From Synanceia verrucosa (taxonomy: Eukaryota > Chordata > Actinopteri > Perciformes > Synanceiidae), in NCBI GenBank assembly GCA_029721515.1, contig CM056559.1, forward strand, positions 5,271,001-5,335,000: a stretch of 64,000 bases of DNA. Reading direction: 5' to 3'. The notes beneath the pieces are model-generated. The model was given only the letters and a program-made list of their open reading frames with translations, was not told where the DNA came from and did no database searches. Position 1 is the stretch's first letter, and every line of letters starts with the position of its first letter. This document shows, one piece after another, positions 11,301 to 24,425 of this stretch. A program made the translations under genes and the position numbers.

Positions 11301-14300
11301 CATAGTATGTTGAATTATTTCATGGGACAATATGGTGGAAAAAGTGGTGAAAAAAACAAGTTATAGCTTGTTGAAAAATGTCATATTGTCGTATGTTGAA
11401 AAAAACAAATTGAAAATTGTCAACAAAAGCCTTTTTTTTTGAAAATGCGAAGAAGTTCATACGTTGAATAATTTCATGGCTCAGTATGGTGAAAAAGTAA
11501 AAATGCCTTATTATGACTTATAGTGTACTGTGACTTTATGCCAGAATATATTGAAATCTCTTGTGAAAAAGCAATTTTAATGTATGTTGAAATTGTCAAA
11601 AATTGTCATACTATAGCATGCCAAAAGTCAAAAAATGAAAAATTTTAAAATGTGCTAAAAAGTCATCAGAAAAGCTTATTATAGTGCACTGAATGACTGT
11701 ATGCCAAAATATGTTGAAATATCTTGTGAAAAAGCAATTTTACAGCATGTTGAAAAAATTGTCAAAAAAAGTCATACTATAGCATGTCAAAAAGGTAAAA
11801 AAAAAATAAACACTTAAAAAATGTGCTAAAAAGTCATCAGAGGGGCTTATTATAGTGTCCTGAATTATTTTATGCTAAAATTTCTTGAAATATCTTGTGA
11901 AAAAGCAATTTTATCGCATGTTGAAAATTGTCAAAAACTGTCATACTATAGCATGTCAAAAAAGTCAAAAAATGCAAATTTTAAAATGTGCTAAAATGTA
12001 ATTAAACAGACTTACTATCCTGTATTGGATGTTTTCATGCCAAAATATGTTGATATATCTTGTGAAAAAGCAATTTTACTGTATGTTGGAAATTGTCAAA
12101 AATTGTCATACTATAGCATGTCAAAAAAGTAAAAAAAAAAAGAAAATTTTTTAAACGTGCTAAAAAGTAATCAATAAGACTTTTTATAGTGTACTGAATG
12201 ATTTTTTGCTAAAATATGTTGAAAAATCTTGCGAAAAAGCAATTTTACAGCATGTTGAAAATTGTCAAAAAATGTCATCCTATAGCATGTCAAAAAAGTA
12301 AAAAAAAATAAACATTTAAAAAATGTGCTAAAAAGTCATCAGAGAGGCTTATTATAGTGTCCTGAATTATTTTATGCTAATATGTTGAAATATCTTGTGA
12401 AAAAGCAATTTTACTGTATGTTGGAAATTGTCAAAAATTGTCATACTATAGCATGCCAAAATGTCAAAAAATGCAAAATTTTAAAATGTGCTAAAAAGTC
12501 ATCAGAAAGGCTTATCATTGTGTACTGAATGATTTTATACCAAATATGTTGAAATATCTTGTGAAAAAGCAATTTTACAGCATGTTGAAAATTGTCAAAA
12601 AAAATGTCATACTATAGCATGTCAAAAAAGTCAAAAAATGAAAAATTTTCAAATGTGCTAAAAAGTAATGTGAAAGACTTATTATAGTGTACTCAATGAT
12701 TTTATGCTGAAATATGTTCAAATATCTTGTGAAAAAGTAATTTTATAGCATGTTGAAAATTGTCAAAAAATGTCATACTATAGCATGTCAAAAAAGTCAA
12801 AAAATGAAAAATTTTTAAATGTGCTAAAAAGTCATCAGAAAGGCTTATTATAGTGCACTGAATGATTTTATGCCAAAATATGTTGAAATGCCTTGTGAAA
12901 AAACAATTTTATAGCATGTTGAAAAATGACATAAAATGTCATACTATAGCATGTCAAAAAAGTCAAAAAATAAAAAATTTTAAAATGTGCTAAAATGTAG
13001 TGAAAAATACTTTTTATTGTGTACTGAATGATTTTATGCTAAAGTTTGTTGAAATATTGTGTGAAAAAGTTATTTTACAGCATGTTGAAAACTGTCAAAA
13101 AATTTTCATACTATAGCATGCCAAAAATTTAAAAAATTAAAAATTTTAAAATGTGCTAAAAAGTCATCAGAAAGGCTTATTATTGTGTACGCAATGAGTT
13201 TATGCCAAATATGTTGAAATATCTTGTGAAAAAGTAATTTTGTAGCATGTTGAAAATTGTCAACAAATATCATACTATAGCATGTCAAAAAAGTCAAAAA
13301 ATGAAAAATTTTCAAATGTGCTAAAAAGTAATGTGAAAGACTTATTATAGTGTACGCAATGAGTTTATGCCAAATGTGTTGAAATATCTTGTGAAAAAGT
13401 AATTTTGTAGCATGTTGAAAATTGTCAAAAAAATTGTCATACTATAGCATGTCAAAAAAGTCAAAAAATGAAAAATTTTTAAATGTGCTAAAAAGTCATC
13501 AGAAAGGCTTCTTATAGTGTACGCAATGAGTTTATGCCTAAATATGTTCAACTATCTTGTGAAAAAGTAATTTTATAGCATGTTAAACATTGTCAAAAAA
13601 TGTCATACTATAGCATGTCAAAAAAGTCAAAAAATAAAAAATTTTAAAATGTGCTAAAATGTAGTGAAAAATACTTTTTATTGTGTACTGAATGATTTTA
13701 TGCTAAAGTTTGTTGAAATATTGTGTGAAAAAGTTATTTTACAGCATGTTGAAAACTGTCAAAAAATTTTCATACTATAGCATGCCAAAAATTTAAAAAA
13801 TTAAAAATTTTAAAATGTGCTAAAAAGTCATCAGAAAGGCTTATTATTGTGTACGCAATGAGTTTATGCCAAATATGTTGAAATATCTTGTGAAAAAGTA
13901 ATTTTGTAGCATGTTGAAAATTGTCAACAAATATCATACTATAGCATGTAAAAAAAGTCAAAAAATGAAAAATTTTAAAATGTGCTAAAAAGTCATCAGA
14001 AAGGTTTATTATAGTGTACGCAATGAGTTTATGCCAAATGTGTTGAAATATCTTGTGAAAAATTAATTTTGTAGCATGTTAAACATTGTCAAAAAATGTC
14101 ATACTATAGCATGTCAAAAAAGTCAAAAAAATAAAAAAATAAATTATGCTAAAAAGTCATCAGAAAAGCTTATTATAGTGTACTGAATGATTTATGCCAA
14201 ATATGTTGAAATATCTTGTGAAAAAGCAATTTCACAGCATGTTGAAAATTGTCAAAAATGTTATACTATAGCATGTCAAAAAAGTAAAAAAAAAATGCAA

Positions 14301-16485
14301 AAAAATAAAATGTGTTAAAAACTAACCAGGAAGAGTTATTATAGTGTACTGGATGTTTTCATTCCTAAATGTGTTGAAATGCCTTGTGAAAAAACAATTT
14401 TATAGCATGTTGAAAAATGACATAAAATGTCATACTATAGCATGTCAAAAAAGTCAAAAAATAAAAAAATTTAAAATGTGCTAAAATGTAGTGAAAAAGA
14501 CTTTTTATTGTGTACTGAATGATTTTATGCTAGTTTGTTGAAATATTGTGTGAAAAAGTAATTTTGTAGCATGTTGAAAATTGTCAACAAATGTCATACT
14601 ATAGCATGTAAAAAAAGTCAAAAAATGAAAAATTTTAAAATGTGCTAAAAAGTCATCAGAAAGGTTTATTATAGTGTACGCAGTGAGTTTATGCCAAATG
14701 TGTTGAAATATCTTGTGAAAAAGTAATTTTGTAGCATGTTGAAAATTGTCAACAAATGTCATACTATAGCATGTCAAAAAAGTCAAAAAATGAAAAATTT
14801 TAAAATGTGCTAAAAAGTCATCAGAAAGACTTATTATGGTGCATTTAATGATTTTGTGGCGAAACATGTTGAAATATCTTGTGAAAAAGCAATTTTACAG
14901 CATGTTGAAAATTGTCAAAAATGTTATACTATAGCATGTCAAAAAAGTCAAAAAATGAAAAATTTTCAAATGTGCTAAAAAGTAATGTGAAAGACTTATT
15001 ATAGTGTACTCAATGATTTTATGCTGAAATATGTTCAAATATCTTGTGAAAAAGTAATTTTATAGCATGTTGAAAATTGTCAAAAAATGTCATACTATAG
15101 CATGTCAAAAAATGAAAAATTTTTAAATGTGCTAAAAAGTCATCAGAAAGGCTTATTATAGTGCACTGAATGATTTTATGCCAAAATATGTTGAAATGCC
15201 TTGTGAAAAAACAATTTTATAGCATGTTGAAAAATGACATAAAATGTCATACTATAGCATGTCAAAAAAGTCAAAAAATAAAATTTTTTAAAATGTGCTA
15301 AAATGTAGTGAAAAATACTTTTTATTGTGTACTGAATGATTTTATGCTAAAGTTTGTTGAAATATTGTGTGAAAAAGTTATCTTACAGCATGTTGAAAAC
15401 TGTCAAAAAATTTTCATACTATAGCATGCCAAAAATTTAAAAAATTAAAAATTTTAAAATGTGCTAAAAAGTCATCAGAAAGGCTTATTATTGTGTACGC
15501 AATGAGTTTATGCCAAATGTGTTGAAATATCTTGTGAAAAAGTAATTTTGTAGCATGTTGAAAATTGTCAACAAATGTCATACTATAGCATGTCAAAAAA
15601 GTCAAAAAATGAAAAATTTGAAAATGTGCTAAAAAGTCATCAGAAAGGTTTATTATAGTGTACGCAATGAGTTTATGCCAAATGTGTTGAAATATCTTGT
15701 GAAAAAGTAATTTTGTAGCATGTTGAAAATTGTCAACAAATGTCATACTATAGCATGTCAAAAAAGTCAAAAAATGAAAAATTTGAAAATGTGCTAAAAA
15801 GTCATCAGAAAGGTTTATTAAAGTGTACGCAATGAGTTTATGCCAAATGTGTTGAAATATCTTGTGAAAAAGTAATTTTGTAGCATGTTGAAAATTGTCA
15901 ACAAATGTCATACTATAGCATGTCAAAAAAGTCAAAAAATGAAAAATTTGAAAATGTGCTAAAAGTCATCAGAAAGGTTTATTAAAGTGTAATGCATAAT
16001 GAGTTTATGCCAAATGTGTTGAAATATCTTGTGAAAAAGTAATTTTGTAGCATGTTGAAAATTGTCAACAAATGTCATACTATAGCATGTCAAAAAAAGT
16101 CAAAATGAAAAATTTGAAAATGTGCTAAAAAGTCATCAGAACGGCTTCTTATAGTGTATGCATAATGAGTTTATGCCTAAATATGTTCAAGTATCTTGTG
16201 AAAAAGTAATTTTATAGCATGTTAAACATTGTCAAAAATGTCATACTATAGCATGTCAAAAAAGTCAAAAATTAAAAAATAAATTATGCTAAAAAGTCAT
16301 CAGAAAAGCTTATTATAGTGTACTGAATGATTTTATGCCAAATATGTTGAAATATCTTGTGAAAAAGCAATTTCACAGCATGTTGAAAATTGTCAAAAAT
16401 GTTATACTATAGCATGTCAAAAAAGTAAAAAAAAAATGCAAAAAAATAAACTGTGTTAAAAACTAACCAGGAAGAGTTATTATAG

Positions 16486-17810
16486 TGTACTGGATGTTTT
16501 CATTCCTAAATGTGTTGAAATGCCTTGTGAAAAAACAATTTTATAGCATGTTGAAAAATGACATAAAATGTCATACTATAGCATGTCAAAAAAGTCAAAA
16601 AATAAAAAAATTTAAAATGTGCTAAAATGTAGTGAAAAAGACTTTTTATTGTGTACTGAATGATTTTATGCTAGTTTGTTGAAATATTGTGTGAAAAAGT
16701 AATTTTGTAGCATGTTGAAAATTGTCAACAAATGTCATACTATAGCATGTAAAAAAAGTCAAAAAATGAAAAATTTTAAAATGTGCTAAAAAGTCATCAG
16801 AAAGGTTTATTATAGTGTACGCAGTGAGTTTATGCCAAATGTGTTGAAATATCTTGTGAAAAAGTAATTTTGTAGCATGTTGAAAATTGTCAACAAATGT
16901 CATACTATAGCATGTCAAAAAAGTCAAAAAATGAAAAATTTGAAAATGTGCTAAAAAGTCATCAAAAAGGCTTTTTATAGTGTACTGAATGATTTTATGC
17001 CAAATATGTTGAAATATCTTGTGAAAAAGCAATTTTACAGCATGTTGAAAATTGTCAAAAAAATTGTCATACTATAGCATGTCAAAAAAGTCAAAAAATG
17101 AAAAATTTTAAAATGTGCTAAAAAGTCATCAGAAAGGTTTATTATAGTGTACTGAATGATTTTATGCCAAATATGTTGAAATATCTTGTGAAAAAGTAAT
17201 TTTGTAGCATGTTGAAAATTGTCAACAAATGTCATACTATAGCATGTCAAAAAGTCAAAAAATGAAAAATTTGAAAATGTGCTAAAAAGTCATCAGAAAG
17301 GTTTATTATAGTGTACGCAATGAGTTTATGCCAAATGTGTTGAAATATCTTGTGAAAAAGTAATTTTGTAGCATGTTGAAAATTGTCAACAAATGTCATA
17401 CTATAGCATGTCAAAAAAGTCAAAAAATGAAAAATTTGAAAATGTGCTAAAAAGTCATCAGAAAGGCTTCTTATAGTGTACGCAATGAGTTTATGCCTAA
17501 ATATGTTCAAGTATCTTGTGAAAAAGTAATTTTATAGCATGTTAAACATTGTCAAAAAATGTCATACTATAGCATGTCAAAAAAAGTCAAAAAATTAAAA
17601 AAAATAAATTATGCTAAAAAGTCATCAGAAAAGCTTATTATAGTGTACTGAATGATTTTATGCCAAATATGTTGAAATATCTTGTGAAAAAGCAATTTCA
17701 CAGCATGTTGAAAATTGTCAAAAATGTTATACTATAGCATGTCAAAAAAGTAAAAAAAAAATGCAAAAAAATAAACTGTGTTAAAAACTAACCAGGAAGA
17801 GTTATTATAG
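16486..17810. repeat. Higher-order repeat unit of 1,325 bp (8 monomers)
   Basis: The variant marker GGATGTTTTCATTCCTAAAT occurs at the head of this block and again 1,325 bases later. The two blocks are near-identical over their first ~800 bases, including the divergent variant monomers. 1,325 is eight monomers of about 165.6. Confidence 0.8.
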
Positions 17811-18969
17811 TGTACTGGATGTTTTCATTCCTAAATGTGTTGAAATGCCTTGTGAAAAAACAATTTTATAGCATGTTGAAAAATGACATAAAATGTCATA
17901 CTATAGCATGTCAAAAAAGTCAAAAAATAAAAAAATTTAAAATGTGCTAAAATGTAGTGAAAAAGACTTTTTATTGTGTACTGAATGATTTTATGCTAGT
18001 TTGTTGAAATATTGTGTGAAAAAGTAATTTTGTAGCATGTTGAAAATTGTCAACAAATGTCATACTATAGCATGTAAAAAAAGTCAAAAAATGAAAAATT
18101 TTAAAATGTGCTAAAAAGTCATCAGAAAGGTTTATTATAGTGTACGCAGTGAGTTTATGCCAAATGTGTTGAAATATCTTGTGAAAAAGTAATTTTGTAG
18201 CATGTTGAAAATTGTCAACAAATGTCATACTATAGCATGTCAAAAAAGTCAAAAAATGAAAAATTTGAAAATGTGCTAAAAAGTCATCAAAAAGACTTTT
18301 TATAGTGTACTGAATGATTTTATGCCAAATATGTTGAAATATCTTGTGAAAAAGCAATTTTACAGCATGTTGAAAATTGTCAAAAAAATTGTCATACTAT
18401 AGCATGTCAAAAAAGTCAAAAAATGAAAAATTTTAAAATGTGCTAAAAAGTCATCAGAAAGATTTATTATAGTGTACTGAATGATTTTATGCCAAATATG
18501 TTGAAATATCTTGTGAAAAAGTAATTTTGTAGCATGTTGAAAATTGTCAACAAATGTCATACTATAGCATGTCAAAAAGTCAAAAAATGAAAAATTTGAA
18601 AATGTGCTAAAAAGTCATCAGAAAGGCTTATAGTGTACGCAATGAGTTTATGCCTAAATATGTTCAAGTATCTTGTGAAAAAGTAATTTTATAGCATGTT
18701 AAACATTGTCAAAAAATGTCATACTATAGCATGTCAAAAAAAGTCAAAAAATTAAAAAAATAAATTATGCTAAAAAGTCATCAGAAAAGCTTATTATAGT
18801 GTACTGAATGATTTTATGCCAAATATGTTGAAATATCTTGTGAAAAAGCAATTTCACAGCATGTTGAAAATTGTCAAAAATGTTATACTATAGCATGTCA
18901 AAAAAGTCAAAAAAAAAATGCAAAAAAATAAAATGTGTTAAAAACTAACCAGAAAGAGTTATTATAGTG
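17811..18969. repeat. Higher-order repeat unit of 1,159 bp (7 monomers)
   Basis: This is the second copy of the preceding unit. It is shorter by 166 bases because one monomer, matching about 17281-17447 of the first copy, is absent. The flanking variant monomers are kept in the same order. Confidence 0.75.
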
Positions 18970-21900
18970 TACTGGATGTTTTCATTCCTAAATGTGTTGA
19001 AATGCCTTGTGAAAAAACAATTTTATAGCATGTTGAAAAATGACATAAAATGTCATACTATAGCATGTCAAAAAAGTCAAAAAATAAAAAAATTTAAAAT
19101 GTGCTAAAATGTAGTGAAAAAGACTTTTTATTGTGTACTGAATGATTTTATGCTAAAGTTTGTTGAAATATTGTGTGAAAAAGTTATTTTACAGCATGTT
19201 GAAAACTGTCAAAAAATGTCATACTATAGCATGCCAAAAATTAAAAAAATTTTAAATTTTAAAATGTGCTAAAAAGTCATCAGAAAGGCTTATTATTGTG
19301 TACGCAATGAGTTTATGCCAAATATGTTGAAATATTTTGTGAAAAAGTAATTTTGTAGCATGTTGAAAATTGTCAAAAAATGTCATCCTATAGCATGTCA
19401 AAAAAGTAAAAAAAATAAACATTTAAAAAATGTGCTAAAAAGTCATCAAAAAGACTTTTTATAGTGTACTGAATGATTTTATGCCAAATATGTTGAAATA
19501 TCTTGTGAAAAAGCAGTTTTACAGCATGTTGAAAATTGTCAAAAAAGTCATACTATAGCATGTCAAAAAAGTCAAAAAATGAAAAATTTTAAAATGTGCT
19601 AAAAAGTTATCAGAAAGGCTTATTATAGTGTACGCAATGAGTTTATGCCGAAATATGTTCAAGTATCTTGTGAAAAAGTAATATTATAGCATGTTGAAAA
19701 TTGTCAAAAAATGTCATACTATAGCATGTCAAAAAAAAGTCAAAAAATTTAAAAAATAAATTATGCTAAAAAGTCATCAGAAAAGCTTATTATAGTGTAC
19801 TGAATGATTTTATGCCAAATATGTTGAAATATCTTGTGAAAAAGCAATTTCACAGCATGTTGAAAATTGTCAAAAAATGTTGTACTATAGCATGCCAAAA
19901 AAGTCAAAAAATGAAAAATAAATAAACTGTGTTTAAAAACTAACCAGGAAGAGTTATTATAGTGTACTGGATGTTTTCATTCCTAAATATATTGAAATGC
20001 CTTGTGAAATAACAATTTTATAGCATGTTGAAAAATGACATAAAATGTCATACTATAGCATGTCAAAAAAGTCAAAAAATAAAAAAATTTAAAATGTGCT
20101 AAAATGTAGTGAAAAAGACTTTTTATTGTGTACTGAATGATTTTATGCTAGTTTGTTGAAATATTGTGTGAAAAAGTAATTTTGTAGCATGTTGAAAATT
20201 GTCAACAAATGTCATACTATAGCATGTAAAAAAAGTCAAAAAATGAAAAATTTTAAAATGTGCTAAAAAGTCATCAAAAAGACTTTTTATAGTGTACTGA
20301 ATGATTTTATGCCAAATATGTTGAAATATCTTGTGAAAAAGCAATTTTACAGCATGTTGAAAATTGTCAAAAAACGTCATATGATAGCATGCCAAAAAGT
20401 CAAAAAATGAAAATTTTAAAATGTGCTAAAAAGTCATCAGAAAGGCTTATTATAGTGTACTGAATGATTTTATGCCAAATATGTTGAAATATCTTGTGAA
20501 AAAGCAATTTCACAGCATGTTGAAATTGTCAAAAATTGTCATACTATAGCATGCCAAAAGTCAAAAAATGAAAAATTTTAAAATGTACTAAAAAGTCATT
20601 AGAAAGGCTTATTATAGTGTACGCAATGAGTTTATGCCAAATGTGTTGAAATATCTTGTGAAAAAGTAATTTTGTAGCATGTTGAAAATTGTCAACAAAT
20701 GTCATAATATAGTATGTCAAAAAAGTCAAAAAATGAAAAATTTTAAAATGTGCTAAAAAGTCATCAGAAAGGTTTATTATAGTGTACGCAATGAGTTTAT
20801 GCCAAATGTGTTGAAATATCTTGTGAAAAAGTAATTTTGTAGCATGTTGAAAATTGTCAACAAATGTCATACTATAGCATGTCAAAAAAGTCAAAAAATG
20901 AAAAATTTTAAAATGTGCTAAAAAGTCATCAGAAAAGGTTATTATAGTGTACTGAATGATTTTATGCCAAATATGTTGAAATATCTTGTGAAAAAGCAAT
21001 TTCACAGCATGTTGAAAATTGTCAAAAATGTTATACTATAGCATGTCAAAAAAGTCAAAAAATGCAAAAAAATAAACTGTGTTAAAAACTAACCAGGAAG
21101 AGTTATTATAGTGTACTGGATGTTTTCATTCTTAAATGTGTTGAAATGCCTTGTGAAAAAACAATTTTATAGCATGTTGAAAAATGTCAAAAAATGTCAT
21201 ACCATAGCATGCCAAAAAAGTCAAAAAATGAAAAAAATTAAAATGTGCTAAAAAGTCATCAGAAAGGCTTATTATAGTGTACTGAATGATTTTATGCCAA
21301 ATATGTTGAAGTATCTTGTGAAAAAGCAATTTCACAGCATGTTGAAATTGTCAAAAATTGTCATACTATAGCATGTCAAAAAATGAAAAATTTGAAAATG
21401 TGCTAAAAAGTCATCAGAAAGGCTTCTTATAGTGTACGCAATGAGTTTATGCCTAAATATGTTCAAGTATCTTGTGAAAAAGTAATTTTATAGCATGTTA
21501 AACATTGTCAAAAAATGTCATACTATAGCATGTCAAAAAAAGTCAAAAAATTAAAAAAAATAAATTATGCTAAAAAGTCATCAGAAAAGCTTATTATAGT
21601 GTACTGAATGATTTTATGCCAAATATGTTGAAATATCTTGTGAAAAAGCAATTTCACAGCATGTTGAAAATTGTCAAAAATGTTATACTATAGCATGTCA
21701 AAAAAGTAAAAAAAAAAATGCAAAAAAATAAACTGTGTTAAAAACTAACCAGGAAGAGTTATTATAGTGTACTGGATGTTTTCATTCCTAAATGTGTTGA
21801 AATGCCTTGTGAAAAAACAATTTTATAGCATGTTGAAAAATGACATAAAATGTCATACTATAGCATGTCAAAAAAGTCAAAAAATAAAAAAATTTAAAAT

Positions 21901-22764
21901 GTGCTAAAATGTAGTGAAAAAGACTTTTTATTGTGTACTGAATGATTTTATGCTAGTTTGTTGAAATATTGTGTGAAAAAGTAATTTTGTAGCATGTTGA
22001 AAATTGTCAACAAATGTCATACTATAGCATGTAAAAAAAGTCAAAAAATGAAAAATTTTAAAATGTGCTAAAAAGTCATCAGAAAGGTTTATTATAGTGT
22101 ACGCAGTGAGTTTATGCCAAATGTGTTGAAATATCTTGTGAAAAAGTAATTTTGTAGCATGTTGAAAATTGTCAACAAATGTCATACTATAGCATGTCAA
22201 AAAAGTCAAAAAATGAAAAATTTGAAAATGTGCTAAAAAGTCATCAAAAAGACTTTTTATAGTGTACTGAATGATTTTATGCCAAATATGTTGAAATATC
22301 TTGTGAAAAAGCAATTTTACAGCATGTTGAAAATTGTCAAAAAAATTGTCATACTATAGCATGTCAAAAAAGTCAAAAAATGAAAAATTTTAAAATGTGC
22401 TAAAAAGTCATCAGAAAGGCTTATTATAGTGTACGCAATGAGTTTATGCCGAAATATGTTCAAGTATCTTGTGAAAAAGTAATATTATAGCATGTTGAAA
22501 ATTGTCAAAAAATGTCATACTATAGCATGTCAAAAAAAAGTCAAAAAATTTAAAAAATAAATTATGCTAAAAAGTCATCAGAAAGGTTTATTATAGTGTA
22601 CTGAATGATTTTATGCCAAATATGTTGAAATATCTTGTGAAAAAGCAATTTCACAGCATGTTGAAAATTGTCAAAAAATGTTGTACTATAGCATGCCAAA
22701 AAAGTCAAAAAATGAAAAATAAATAAACTGTGTTTAAAAACTAACCAGGAAGAGTTATTATAGT

Positions 22765-24425
22765 GTACTGGATGTTTTCATTCCTAAATATATTGAAATG
22801 CCTTGTGAAATAACAATTTTATAGCATGTTGAAAAATGACATAAAATGTCATACTATAGCATGTCAAAAAAGTCAAAAAATAAAATTTTTTAAAATGTGC
22901 TACAATGTAGTGAAAAAGACTTTTTATTGTGTACTGAATGCTTTTATGCTAAAGTTTGTTGAAATATTGTGTGAAAAAGTTATTTTACAGCATGTTGAAA
23001 ACTGTCAAAAAAAACGTCATATGATAGCATGCCAAAAATTAAAAAAAATGAAAAAATGTAAAATGTGCTAAAAAGTCATCAGAAAGGCTTATTATAGTGT
23101 ACTGAATGATTTTATGCCAAATATGTTGAAATATCTTGTGAAAAAGCAATTTCACAGCATGTTGAAATTGTCAAAAATTGTCATACTATAGCATGCCAAA
23201 AGTCAAAAAATGAAAAATTTTAAAATGTACTAAAAAGTCATTAGAAAGGCTTATTATAGTGTACGCAATGAGTTTATGCCGAAATATGTTCAAGTATCTT
23301 GTGAAAAAGTAATTTTATAGCATGTTGAAAACTGTCAAAAAATGTCATACTATAGCATGTCAAAAAAAAGTCAAAAAATTTAAAAAATAAATTATGCTAA
23401 AAAGTCATCAGAAAAGCTTATTATAGTGTACTGAATGATTTTATGCCAAATATGTTGAAATATCTTGTGAAAAAGCAATTTCACAGCATGTTGAAAATTG
23501 TCAAAAAATGTTGTACTATAGCATGCCAAAAAAGTCAAAAAATGAAAAATAAATAAACTGTGTTTAAAAACTAACCAGGAAGAGTTATTATAGTGTACTG
23601 GATGTTTTCATTCCTAAATATATTGAAATGCCTTGTGAAATAACAATTTTATAGCATGTTGAAAAATGACATAAAATGTCATACTATAGCATGTCAAAAA
23701 AGTCAAAAAATAAAATTTTTTAAAATGTGCTACAATGTAGTGAAAAAGACTTTTTATTGTGTACTGAATGCTTTTATGCTAAAGTTTGTTGAAATATTGT
23801 GTGAAAAAGTTATTTTACAGCATGTTGAAAACTGTCAAAAAAAACGTCATATGATAGCATGCCAAAAATTAAAAAAAATGAAAAAATGTAAAATGTGCTA
23901 AAAAGTCATCAGAAAGGCTTATTATAGTGTACTGAATGATTTTATGCCAAATATGTTGAAATATCTTGTGAAAAAGTAATTTTATAGCATGTTGAAAATT
24001 GTCAAAAAATGTCATAATATAGCATGTCAAAAAAGTCAAAAAATGAAAAAATTTTAAAATGTGCTAAAAAGTCATCAGAAAGGCTTCATATAGTGTACGC
24101 AATGAGTTTATGCCAAATGTGTTGAAATATCTTGTGAAAAAGTAATTTTGTAGCATGTTGAAAATTGTCAACAAATGTCATAATATAGCATGTCAAAAAA
24201 GTCAAAAAATGAAAAATTTTAAAATGTGCTAAAAAGTCATCAGAAAGGCTTATTATAGTGTACGCAATGAGTTTATGCCGAAATATGTTCAAGTATCTTG
24301 TGAAAAAGTAATTTTATAGCATGTTGAAAATTGTCAAAAAATGTCATAATATAGCATGTCAAAAAAGTCAAAAAATGAAAAATTTTAAAATGTGCTAAAA
24401 AGTCATCAGAAAGGTTTATTATAGT
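22765..24425. repeat. Tandem 830-bp higher-order duplication (5 monomers each)
   Basis: Two consecutive blocks offset by exactly 830 bases carry the same variants, including TTGTACTATAGCATGCC, CATATGATAGCATGCC and TATATTGAAATGCC. They give identical 81-codon plus-strand frames at 22826 and 23656. The right boundary is approximate because the second copy drifts into other monomer types after about 23960. Confidence 0.7.
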
